Positions 1-5,800 of a DNA stretch of 7,889 bases are shown in pieces (within the stretch, counting starts at the first letter, position 1; the number at the start of each line of letters is the position of its first letter). The DNA comes from Clostridia bacterium (GTDB lineage: Bacteria > Bacillota_A > Clostridia > Peptostreptococcales > JAAYPU01). Both the position numbers and the translations under genes were made by a program. The notes beneath the pieces were generated by a model, which saw nothing but the letters and a program-made list of their open reading frames with translations, was not told where the DNA came from and searched no databases. The stretch is from contig JAKSCF010000610.1 of NCBI GenBank assembly GCA_022360735.1, positions 1 through 7,889 of the forward strand. Direction: 5' to 3'.

Positions 1-3
1 CTT

Positions 4-11
4 CTCACCTT
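4..11 (-). promoter_or_regulatory. Ribosome-binding site at the left edge for a gene outside the window
   Basis: On the minus strand AAGGTGAG (11 down to 4) is a good ribosome-binding site with only three bases left before the window ends. A minus-strand gene therefore probably starts within a few bases to the left, with repeat copy A in its upstream region. Confidence 0.5.
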
Positions 12-21
12 TTCTAATTAT

Positions 22-255
22 AATTCTCCCAACAAAATAGGCGAAGTCATTAAGTCATTACCAAAATTTCACCTTTTCCTATCCAACATCTATGAATTTT
101 TATTCAAACTCAAATGAATATTTTCTCTTCATTTCTAAATAATACCTATTTCCACCCTGTCATCCCCAAATCCCTTTACGTCATCTATATTTTTACCCAT
201 TTTAAAGAGGCAAAATTTTCACGCCAATTTCTTGCCCCAAAAGACTCTCAAACAC
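22..255 (-). repeat. Intergenic repeat element, copy A (with hairpin 207-238)
   Basis: This is the diverged partner of the element at 2343-2533, in direct orientation about 2.3 kb away. The core 161-249 and the outer block 29-60 match; the spacer between them is about 50 bases longer than in copy B. The hairpin 207-238 is kept although the sequence differs: in minus-strand RNA, GGGGCAAG pairs with UUUUGCCUC. The two unusual pairs (208/237 and 214/231) are G-U in minus-strand RNA but A-C mismatches in plus-strand RNA, which hints that the RNA is made from the minus strand. It lies downstream of the terminator at 312-346 and before a ribosome-binding site at the left edge, so it would be in the leader or promoter region of the next gene. 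I see no gene in bases 1-356. Confidence 0.65.
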
Positions 256-305
256 TGGCTTTTATACCTATGGAGCTTTCATCTAGTAATTTACGCCTAC
301 AGAAA

Positions 306-346
306 TAAGAAAAACTCTTTGGGTATAATTTATATCCAAAGAGTTT
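306..346 (-). terminator. Rho-independent terminator after the lipoprotein/membrane-protein pair
   Basis: Arms at 312-327 (AAACTCTTTGGGTATA) and 331-346 (TATATCCAAAGAGTTT) pair over 16 positions with one mismatch (323/335) around a three-base loop. On the minus strand the stem is followed by a T-rich run (TTTTTCTTATTT). It lies 10 bases beyond the stop codon of the membrane-protein gene, just where a terminator is expected. Confidence 0.75.
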
Positions 347-356
347 CCATACTACT

Positions 357-848
357 TTACTTAATATTTTTTTCGAATATATTCTCCATATGGTTCCAAT
401 TAGTTTTATGAATATTAAACCTTCTATACACGGTCTTTGTTTTCGTAATAAAACAAAGATCTAAGATAACCGTTCCACTGTCTGTAACAATAGCTTCATA
501 AGAGTGGATTAATTTCCACTTATAAAAAAATCCTCTGAGGACTAATCCATTAGAATATACCCCTTCTGAAATTTTTGCATATTCGATGAGTGTAAATACA
601 ATAAGTATTACGGTTATAATCATCGTACTTACTAACTCAAAATCAACACTATATAAAATATTTTTATCAACTATTAATAAATTAGCAAATACAAACAGCT
701 CAAATCCAATCATTGCACAAGGTATTGGGCGAGCAAAAAGTATATTTCTCCTAAACTTATAACTCACTTTTCCTGTGTGAAGTATATTATCAATTAAAGG
801 AATACACACTGCGAAAATTAAAAAAGACTGTAATATAAATAAATCCAA
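357..848 (-). CDS. Small membrane protein with a DUF5673-like C-terminal domain
   Basis: This 163-residue protein has three predicted membrane segments (about 3-20, 42-60 and 72-90) and a cytosolic C-terminal domain of about 70 residues. That domain reads YSNGLVLRGFFYKWKLIHSYE, then strands LDLCFI and VYRRFNI, then a short helix NHMENIFEKNIK. The pattern NG...GFFxKWxxIxSYE followed by beta strands and a C-terminal helix recalls DUF5673, a domain of unknown function common in Bacillota membrane proteins (recognised by eye, not searched). The start is a TTG at 848, chosen because AAGGTGG stands five bases upstream and because the preceding codon is the stop of the lipoprotein gene; the next ATG in frame would remove the first membrane segment. 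It is the last gene before a hairpin terminator. Confidence 0.72.
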   Translation of the reverse strand: MDLFILQSFLIFAVCIPLIDNILHTGKVSYKFRRNILFARPIPCAMIGFELFVFANLLIVDKNILYSVDFELVSTMIITVILIVFTLIEYAKISEGVYSNGLVLRGFFYKWKLIHSYEAIVTDSGTVILDLCFITKTKTVYRRFNIHKTNWNHMENIFEKNIK

Positions 849-1229
849 CTAAACCACCTTCAAACACATACATTCAAAACTTTTATCATTAAATATCCTA
901 TAAAAATAATTTGCAATCTCTATTAATCGTGTATCCGAAATTTCTAATATTTCTCCACTAAACTCTTTGTATTTAGGATTATCAAATTCTGGAATACCCT
1001 TGATATTTGCGATATACATCCATGGTTTTTCCTCTAAGTATAATTCTAAATATTGACCGTCTTCATCAAATATTATTACTTCATTATCTTGATTATTTTC
1101 TTTACCATCTTCTACTGATTCTAAGTCGATTTGTTCTTTTCCATTACCTTCAATGTCTTCAGTTTGCTTACTACATGAACAACTCAAAAATAACAAGACA
1201 ATAACTAATACTATAATTTTCTTCTTCAT
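849..1229 (-). CDS. Small putative lipoprotein, function unknown
   Basis: This 126-residue protein has a lipoprotein-like leader: three lysines (2-4), a hydrophobic run (5-16) and then Cys 17 and Cys 19 (LFLSCSCSK). Neither cysteine has a textbook lipobox (Phe at -3 for Cys 17; Ser-Cys-Ser before Cys 19), but the layout is typical of Bacillota lipoproteins, so it is likely exported and anchored outside the cell. Residues 22-60 are strongly acidic and probably a flexible linker. The remainder (61-126) is a small unrecognised domain with WMYIANI and IANYFYRIFND, ending in a Cys-x-Cys tail (ECMCLKVV). The start is the ATG at 1229, with AGAGG six bases upstream. Its TAG stop directly abuts the TTG start of the next gene in the same frame, and the ribosome-binding site for that gene lies inside its last codons, so the two are translationally linked. 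Confidence 0.7.
   Translation of the reverse strand: MKKKIIVLVIVLLFLSCSCSKQTEDIEGNGKEQIDLESVEDGKENNQDNEVIIFDEDGQYLELYLEEKPWMYIANIKGIPEFDNPKYKEFSGEILEISDTRLIEIANYFYRIFNDKSFECMCLKVV
854..860 (-). promoter_or_regulatory. Ribosome-binding site that sets the TTG start at 848
   Basis: AAGGTGG on the minus strand lies five bases before the TTG at 848, inside the last codons of the lipoprotein gene. It is the main evidence that the downstream frame starts anew rather than being a read-through extension of the lipoprotein gene. Confidence 0.7.
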
Positions 1230-1264
1230 ATGCTACCTCTATTCAGTCCTTAATTATTTATTAT

Positions 1265-1372
1265 TTTTATTTCTTACTATCAAGTTTAGCTTTCCAACCC
1301 AGATCAGATATCTCCATTATAACGTTTCCGACAATTATCAAAACCCCACCTGTAATACCTACAAGGGCTAAT
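1265..1372 (-). pseudogene. Possible gene remnant: hydrophobic C-terminal fragment
   Basis: On the minus strand, between two stop codons, a 36-codon frame reads GLALVGITGGVLIIVGN and then VIMEISDLGWKAKLDSKK before a TAA. This is a hydrophobic segment followed by a lysine-rich tail, the look of the end of a small membrane protein. There is no credible start codon with a ribosome-binding site, and the frame upstream is closed by a TGA. It may be what is left of a deleted gene, or a chance reading of the inverted repeat it overlaps; low confidence. Confidence 0.25.
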
Positions 1373-1414
1373 CCTCAACCTAGAGGTATGTGGGTAAATG
1401 CAGTGTTACAGGTG
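1347..1414. repeat. Inverted repeat (12-bp arms) just after the 249-residue gene
   Basis: CACCTGTAA (1347-1355) is repeated perfectly inverted as TTACAGGTG (1406-1414), and the pairing extends inward to 1358/1403 if one T-G wobble is allowed in plus-strand RNA. Further smaller stems fit inside it, CCTACA (1358-1363) with TGTGGG (1389-1394) and CCTC (1373-1376) with GAGG (1383-1386), giving a compact nested fold. It starts one base after the upstream gene's stop codon. On the minus strand the second arm is followed by GGGTTTT, so weak terminator activity is possible, but the large loop argues against a standard terminator. It could instead be an end of a decayed IS200/IS605-type element; no transposase is seen. 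Confidence 0.5.
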
Positions 1415-1415
1415 C

Positions 1416-2165
1416 TTACATATTAAGTATAGCTTCAATTACAACATGCAATTGATTGTATAACATATTACTTTTCACTTTAAAATCTTCATCCAATCCT
1501 TTTTCATGAGCAGAATATGGCGGTGAATCATTCCATGAGCCCATACCCCCAAAAGGCCACTTGATATTCTGTATTACTTTGTTTATTTCATTACGTTCTA
1601 AATCAGGAATATCCAATAAGTTTCTTTTACCCTTTTCAAAAAACTCAGCCCAATATTTTTGTTCAATTAACAAAGCAAATTCTTCCAATGATTCATAGCA
1701 ATCAATCAATTTAATATACTCTTCCTCCAGATTTCTTTTAACAGGTTTATACTGTTTGTTGCTACCGTCTATCATATAATAAACTACATCCCACTTTTCA
1801 CCATTATAATTAAAACTATTTCTCCATATTTCAATATAATTATTGAATTCACATATCATAAGTCGCCCAGCAATCCCATTTGCGTATGCAGACAAATTTA
1901 TATCATCCTCTTCTACTGATAAATGAATATACACTTTTTTACATTTGTTATTCTCCAAGTATTTCTGAAACTCTGAAATTTTAGTAGCTATCACTAGTTC
2001 AGATGTAGGCTTACCCATTAATTTTTTGATAATTGTATTTTCTTTCTGCTTTATAAATACTAACGAGCTATAATGTTTATCATCTAACACATTTTGACTT
2101 TTACCATTCAAGTATTTGCTACAAGTATCCACAACTTGTATCAAATGATGAAGTTGCCCATTCAT
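1416..2165 (-). CDS. Uncharacterised 249-residue protein with a DUF6966-like C-terminal domain
   Basis: This soluble protein has no signal peptide or membrane helix. The start is the ATG at 2165, preceded by a very strong ribosome-binding site, GGAGGGG, five bases away. The C-terminal third (about 150-249) looks like a small all-helical domain: EYIKLIDCYESLEEFALLIEQKYWAEFFEK, then a break, then FGGMGSWND at 205-213 and a final helix. The helix-WA-helix-GGMGS(F/W)ND arrangement recalls the DUF6966 family; that assignment is from memory and unsearched. The N-terminal 140 residues alternate short strands (KVYIHLSVE, RLMICEF, YIEIWRNS, WDVVYYMID) and I do not recognise them. Proteins of this size and style are often found as immunity or accessory genes beside toxin loci, but no toxin is visible here, so a function is not assigned. 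It stands alone, with its own putative promoter, and is followed immediately by an inverted repeat. Confidence 0.75.
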   Translation of the reverse strand: MNGQLHHLIQVVDTCSKYLNGKSQNVLDDKHYSSLVFIKQKENTIIKKLMGKPTSELVIATKISEFQKYLENNKCKKVYIHLSVEEDDINLSAYANGIAGRLMICEFNNYIEIWRNSFNYNGEKWDVVYYMIDGSNKQYKPVKRNLEEEYIKLIDCYESLEEFALLIEQKYWAEFFEKGKRNLLDIPDLERNEINKVIQNIKWPFGGMGSWNDSPPYSAHEKGLDEDFKVKSNMLYNQLHVVIEAILNM

Positions 2166-2298
2166 ATTATCCCCTCCAATATTGCATAACGCTATTATTT
2201 ACAAAACACTAATAACTCAATCGTAATTAAATATCTGCAAACTTACATCTGAATTCATTCTACACCCATTTCCAATCATATCCAATATATTTTTACAA

Positions 2299-2327
2299 AT
2301 TATATCAAATTTTTAATTAATTATAAA
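2299..2327 (-). promoter_or_regulatory. Possible sigma-A-type promoter for the 249-residue gene
   Basis: On the minus strand a perfect -10 box TATAAT (2299-2304) follows a partial -35 box TTTATA (2322-2327) with a 17-base spacer. It would start transcription near 2292, giving a leader of about 125 bases, and would leave repeat copy B upstream of the transcript. The surrounding AT-richness makes chance matches easy, so this is tentative. Confidence 0.35.
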
Positions 2328-2342
2328 CACAAGATGTCATTT

Positions 2343-2533
2343 GAATTTTTCCAACAAAATAGAAGAAGCTTTTAAATCATTAACTGACCAAAGCTTCGTC
2401 TTTTACATTCACATATCAATTAATATTTGCTTTTCATACCCCAAATCCTCTATGTCATCTATATCTTTACCCATTATAAAGGGGCAAAAATGGCGTTTTT
2501 CAGCCAATTTTTCACCCCAAAATTACTCTCGAG
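2343..2533 (-). repeat. Intergenic repeat element, copy B (with hairpin 2481-2518)
   Basis: This copy resembles the segment at about 22-255 in the same orientation. The best-matching core is 2435-2530 against 161-249: it shares CCCCAAATCC, GTCATCTATAT, TTTACCCATT, GGCAAAA, GCCAATTT and ACTCTC in the same order, with small gaps. A second shared block is CCAACAAAATAG (2351-2362 against 29-40) followed by a loosely similar AAGTCATTA-like stretch. Inside the core, 2481-2518 folds as a hairpin: in minus-strand RNA, GGGGUGAAAAAUUGGC pairs with GCCAUUUUUGCCCC around an eight-base loop. The element lies between the MATE gene and the 249-residue gene, upstream of the latter. Small unequal gaps shift any reading frame between copies, so it looks non-coding. 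It could be a dispersed repeat, a MITE-like relic or a structured leader RNA. Confidence 0.65.
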
Positions 2534-2651
2534 CAACAATCCCTAACCACATTTCGTCATCAGAATTACACAGTATTTATACAATCAATGGACAAAGAAA
2601 TATCATCTTTTCCAAATATCTCTGTGAATGCTGAACTACAAACATTTTATA

Positions 2652-4052
2652 TCAAAATTCAATCTTCAACCAGATTACTTTTTTAATACGATATCGAGTA
2701 AGAACCATTTTCAAACTCTCATCTAGCAATAATGCCAACCACATTCCAGGTAAACCTAAACCTAAACTGAAAGCAAAAACATACGCACTCAAAGGCCGTA
2801 GTATAGCACTGACAGCCAAAGAATAAACCGCTATAAATCGATTGTCACCTGCACCACGTAAGGTCCCAGAAGAAACTTGAGCATAGGTTTGTGGAATAAT
2901 TAACATCGCCACAATACCCATAACTGCGACTCCCAGTCGAATGCCTTCAGAATCAGAGACAAAAAAATCAAAAACAGGTTCACGCACCCATATAAATATG
3001 ACACTGGCAATCATAGAAATAATCAATCCTGAACGCTGGGCCACCTTTGTGTAAATAATGGCCAGATCTTTACGTCCTTCACCTATCTTCCTACCGGAGA
3101 AGGATGCACTTGCTGTGCCCATGCCCATGCCAAAGTAATAGTACAGATCCCAAATAAGAATACAAAAATGGTGTATCCCCATGGCAACTGTGCCAAGTTC
3201 AGCAATGAGTCTGGCAAAGATGAACAGACCAAGTCTTTCCCAGCTGTGTTCCATCAAGGAACTGCTTCCAATATTTAATAGTGGTTTCATGACACCTTTT
3301 TTAAATTTCCAACTGCCCTTTAAAATATTGATGCCATTTTTGCCACGAATAACTGATTTTAGCAACAATAAAAAAATGACCACATTACCGATGACCGTTG
3401 CTAAACCTGCGCCTGCCATCTCCATTCTAGGAAATCCGAATTTACCAAATATCAACACATAGTTCAATACTACATTGATTATGTTGCCAGTTAAATTAGA
3501 ATACATAACCAATTTCGTATTGCCTACACCAATTTGTGCCGACATCAACGGTGCAAATAATACTCTAAAGAAACTCGACACCAATATATAGCGCAAATAA
3601 ATCACTGCATAATTTATATACTCTTCGTTTGCACCACAAACCCAAGCGATTTCATTTGCAAATAATAAGGACACACCCAGTAATACTGTATAAATCATGG
3701 TTACAAATAGCAAGGCTTGTTTAATACAGCTATTCATACCGTCGATGTCTCCTTCGCCCTTTCTTCTCGCCACCACAGCAGTTACAGCAACAGCAATAGC
3801 GCCCCCCAACATTTGAAATATCATTCTCGGTTGACTACACACACCAACAGCGGCAACTTGGGCTATGCCCAATCGTCCAACCATGGCTAAGTCTGCTAAA
3901 AGCATTATATTTAAAAATACACCTTCCAGCGCTGCTGGTAAAGCCACATTCCAATAGTCTTTATAGACTGCCGATGACTTAGGTATTTTTCCCTGTTTTA
4001 TTTGATTATCAACCATCTTTTCCACTAAAAACATATTCCTTAAAGTTTTCAA
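2652..4052 (-). CDS. MATE-family multidrug/sodium antiporter
   Basis: This polytopic membrane transporter of the MATE family (NorM/DinF type) would export cationic drugs or metabolites in exchange for Na+ or H+. The protein has about 12 hydrophobic helices in two related halves. The family features are the N-terminal ALPAALEGVFLNIMLLADLAMVGRLG, the loop motif QIGVGNTK (about 173-181) ending the first-half helix, and its second-half counterpart TLRGAGDNRF (about 397-406), plus the closing DESLKMVLTRYRIKKVIW. About 466 residues is a normal length. The frame is open from a GTG at 4058 followed by two TTG codons. I prefer the second TTG (4052), because GGGGG at 4060-4064 stands seven bases from it and only one from the GTG; an ATG 20 bases further in is a weaker alternative. 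It stands alone, 175 bases after nikE with no shared overlap, and the substrate cannot be told from sequence. Confidence 0.92.
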   Translation of the reverse strand: MKTLRNMFLVEKMVDNQIKQGKIPKSSAVYKDYWNVALPAALEGVFLNIMLLADLAMVGRLGIAQVAAVGVCSQPRMIFQMLGGAIAVAVTAVVARRKGEGDIDGMNSCIKQALLFVTMIYTVLLGVSLLFANEIAWVCGANEEYINYAVIYLRYILVSSFFRVLFAPLMSAQIGVGNTKLVMYSNLTGNIINVVLNYVLIFGKFGFPRMEMAGAGLATVIGNVVIFLLLLKSVIRGKNGINILKGSWKFKKGVMKPLLNIGSSSLMEHSWERLGLFIFARLIAELGTVAMGIHHFCILIWDLYYYFGMGMGTASASFSGRKIGEGRKDLAIIYTKVAQRSGLIISMIASVIFIWVREPVFDFFVSDSEGIRLGVAVMGIVAMLIIPQTYAQVSSGTLRGAGDNRFIAVYSLAVSAILRPLSAYVFAFSLGLGLPGMWLALLLDESLKMVLTRYRIKKVIWLKIEF

Positions 4053-4233
4053 CAACACACCCCCATTTAATACTGCTTGCTAGATTATTGTTTAGAATAG
4101 CTTGCGCTTAAATCTTCCTTAAGTTATACGTCTGCTAAACAGGTTACTAAATTATTAAGCGCATTTAAAAATCTTCATTGTACATGTAATTGCCTCATAT
4201 TTTATTGATTAGGCAAATGTTGTTTCATCACGG

Positions 4234-4974
4234 CTAAATGGTTATAACCGAATTCAGCAATTTTTTTTTTTTTTTTTCTTTTGCATTACTAATGTCAGCA
4301 ACCGGTAACTGTTCAATAATACGGCCATCGTTAAATATGATTAATTCGTCGCAAATATAAGCGGCTGCTTGAATATCATGGGTAATAAACAAATAACTCA
4401 TATTGTGTTTTTTCCTTATATTTTTAAGCAAATCCAATATTTGCAATTGAATGGACACATCTAATGAAGACACGGCTTCATCCAATATTAACAACTGGGG
4501 CTCCGTTGAAATTGCTCTGGCAATACACACCCGCTGAACCTCACCACCAGAAAGCTCATGGGGCAACCTTCCCAAATAGCCTCTGTGTAAGCCGACCTGT
4601 TGTAATAAATTCTCTACAATGGATGTGTCGTGATACTTTCCAATAACGTCCATTGGTTCTTTTATGGCCTGACCAACCGTCATATTAGGATTTATAGATG
4701 AGGTATAATCTTGAAAAACGGCACTAATTTTGCCCAACTTGTTTGTAGCAAACCGAACATTTTTCCCATTTAAAAAAATTTTTCCACTGGATGGCTGGTC
4801 AATGCCTAGTATTAATCGAGCCAGTGTTGATTTTCCACTGCCGCTTTCGCCAATAATTGCCAGACAATCAGATGATTTCATAGAAAAGGTTACATTGCGC
4901 AAAACTTGTTGGTGTTTCTTTGAAAATAGTCCTGCTTTCTTATATGATTTGTTAATATTCATCACATCAAGCAT
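4234..4974 (-). CDS. nikE: NikE-type ABC transporter ATP-binding protein with a poly-lysine tail coded by an A17 run
   Basis: This is the second ATPase of the importer, 246 residues. It starts at the ATG at 4974 inside the end of nikD (eight-base overlap), with GAGGATGA upstream, which implies coupled translation. Visible are Walker A GESGSGKST (42-50), Q-loop Gln 88 (VFQDY), signature LSGGE (141-145), Walker B LLILDEAVSSLD (161-172) and the H-loop His 199 (ITHD). DEA in place of the more usual DEP or DES is a small variation. The C-terminus normally reads like NAKHPYTKKLLNSV in this family; here it is NAKEKKKKKLLNSVITI, with five lysines coded by a 17-base A run. The length and the LLNSV ending still align, so the frame as given is probably right. 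One A fewer would end the protein within a few codons as Asn-Cys-stop; one A more would replace the tail with a different 19-residue stretch ending at 4202. It is the last gene of the operon. Confidence 0.92.
   Translation of the reverse strand: MLDVMNINKSYKKAGLFSKKHQQVLRNVTFSMKSSDCLAIIGESGSGKSTLARLILGIDQPSSGKIFLNGKNVRFATNKLGKISAVFQDYTSSINPNMTVGQAIKEPMDVIGKYHDTSIVENLLQQVGLHRGYLGRLPHELSGGEVQRVCIARAISTEPQLLILDEAVSSLDVSIQLQILDLLKNIRKKHNMSYLFITHDIQAAAYICDELIIFNDGRIIEQLPVADISNAKEKKKKKLLNSVITI
4261..4277 (-). repeat. A17 homopolymer in the 3' end of nikE
   Basis: Seventeen consecutive T on the plus strand, read as 17 A in the nikE coding strand, encode part of a Glu codon and five Lys codons. Runs this long slip during replication and transcription and are also a frequent source of sequencing length errors. 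The tract is near the end of the gene, after all the ATPase motifs, so length changes would alter only the last 10 residues or add a new tail. Confidence 0.9.
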
Positions 4975-5785
4975 TTTCAGTCATCCTCTTCATTAACTTT
5001 TTATAGTTGTCACCGAGTATTTGATAGGTTGAAATCAACGTCTTGGCATAATCGCTCTCAGGCTGGTGAAATACGGTCTCGGTAACACCTTGTTCCACAA
5101 CTTTTCCATCTTTTAAAAAGACCACGTAATCTGCTAACTTTTTCACAATCCCCAGATCATGAGAGATAAAAATCATTGTAACATCGTATAGCTTTCTAAT
5201 ATGAATCAGTTCCTTTACAATCTCATATTCCGTAATACAATCCAGTGCAGTTGTTGGTTCATCAGCTATGATGACTCTCGGTCGTAAAGCTATAGCCAAG
5301 GCAATCATAAAACGCTGAAGCATACCGCCTGACAATTGGTGTGGATATTTCTTTAGTAAATCCTTAGGATTTTTTAGCAACACCTTCTCCATGACACTTA
5401 TAATTAAGTTCTCTGCTGCATCTTTTTCTATTTTTAAGTTTTCATTTAAAATTTCATAAAGAGTTGTACCGATGGATACTGATGGATCAAAGGCACTCAT
5501 ACCGTTTTGAAAGATCATAAAGCTCTCACTGCCTCTAATATTTTTGATATAACTCAAAGGCTCATTCAACAGATCTTTGCCTTTATACTTAATGGCGCCA
5601 TCGAATTTTATCCAAGGTTTATGAAGTTTATTAATGGCTTTAGCGGTCATGGATTTGCCACTCCCGCTTTCGCCTACAATCGCTACACAGCTATGCTCTT
5701 TAACATCAAAAGAGACACTTTTAACAATTTTATCTTCGTTTCTACTATCCCAAATCTTTAGCCCTTCTATTTGTAATAAGTTCAT
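4967..5785 (-). CDS. nikD: NikD-type ABC transporter ATP-binding protein
   Basis: This cytoplasmic ATPase powers the importer, partnering with NikE. The frame is open from a GTG at 5791, but I place the start at the ATG at 5785 (272 residues), because GGGG at 5792-5795 stands seven bases from that ATG and only one from the GTG. Motifs in the 272-residue numbering are Walker A GESGSGKS (38-45), Q-loop Gln (about 93, IFQNG), ABC signature LSGGM (151-155), Walker B VIIADEPT with the catalytic Glu (171-178), D-loop TALD, and the H-loop His (about 209, ISHDLG). The usual signature is LSGGQ or LSGGE, so the Met is a mild departure, but LSGGM also occurs in NikD/DppD-like proteins. The gene begins about 15 bases after nikC stops and overlaps nikE by eight bases. 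The C-terminal tail after FHQPESDYAKTL resembles the oligopeptide-transporter tail (HPYT...L) seen in this class. Confidence 0.93.
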   Translation of the reverse strand: MNLLQIEGLKIWDSRNEDKIVKSVSFDVKEHSCVAIVGESGSGKSMTAKAINKLHKPWIKFDGAIKYKGKDLLNEPLSYIKNIRGSESFMIFQNGMSAFDPSVSIGTTLYEILNENLKIEKDAAENLIISVMEKVLLKNPKDLLKKYPHQLSGGMLQRFMIALAIALRPRVIIADEPTTALDCITEYEIVKELIHIRKLYDVTMIFISHDLGIVKKLADYVVFLKDGKVVEQGVTETVFHQPESDYAKTLISTYQILGDNYKKLMKRMTENA

Positions 5786-5800
5786 ATTCACGCCCCAATT

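Noticed and set aside
849..1229. Reading the lipoprotein and membrane-protein frames as one gene with a recoded TAG
   Set aside because: A correctly spaced AAGGTGG before the TTG and the clear membrane segment right at the new N-terminus fit a separate coupled gene better; no recoding signal was seen.
1316..1321. TATAAT on the minus strand upstream of the lipoprotein gene
   Set aside because: The -10 box is perfect but the only -35-like hexamer (TTGATA) is 14 bases away, too close for a standard promoter; left as unproven.
1007..1371. Plus-strand open frames opposite the lipoprotein gene and in the gap beside it
   Set aside because: They are antisense to a gene with a good start and signal sequence, or run into the inverted repeat, and have no family features.
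2341..2634. Plus-strand open frame of 97 codons across repeat copy B
   Set aside because: It has no ribosome-binding site, and the equivalent frame in copy A (114-308) is shifted by a one-base gap and a six-base gap, so the two readings do not match. Composition is not protein-like.
4103..4163. Inverted repeat TGCGCTTAA / TTAAGCGCA in the nikE-MATE gap
   Set aside because: Nine pairs around a 43-base loop with no T run on either strand. This could be an operator, but it is equally a chance match in AT-rich sequence.
4190..4214. TTGCCT / AGGCAA stem after nikE considered as the operon terminator
   Set aside because: Only six pairs with a 15-base AT loop and no T run on the minus strand; too weak to call.
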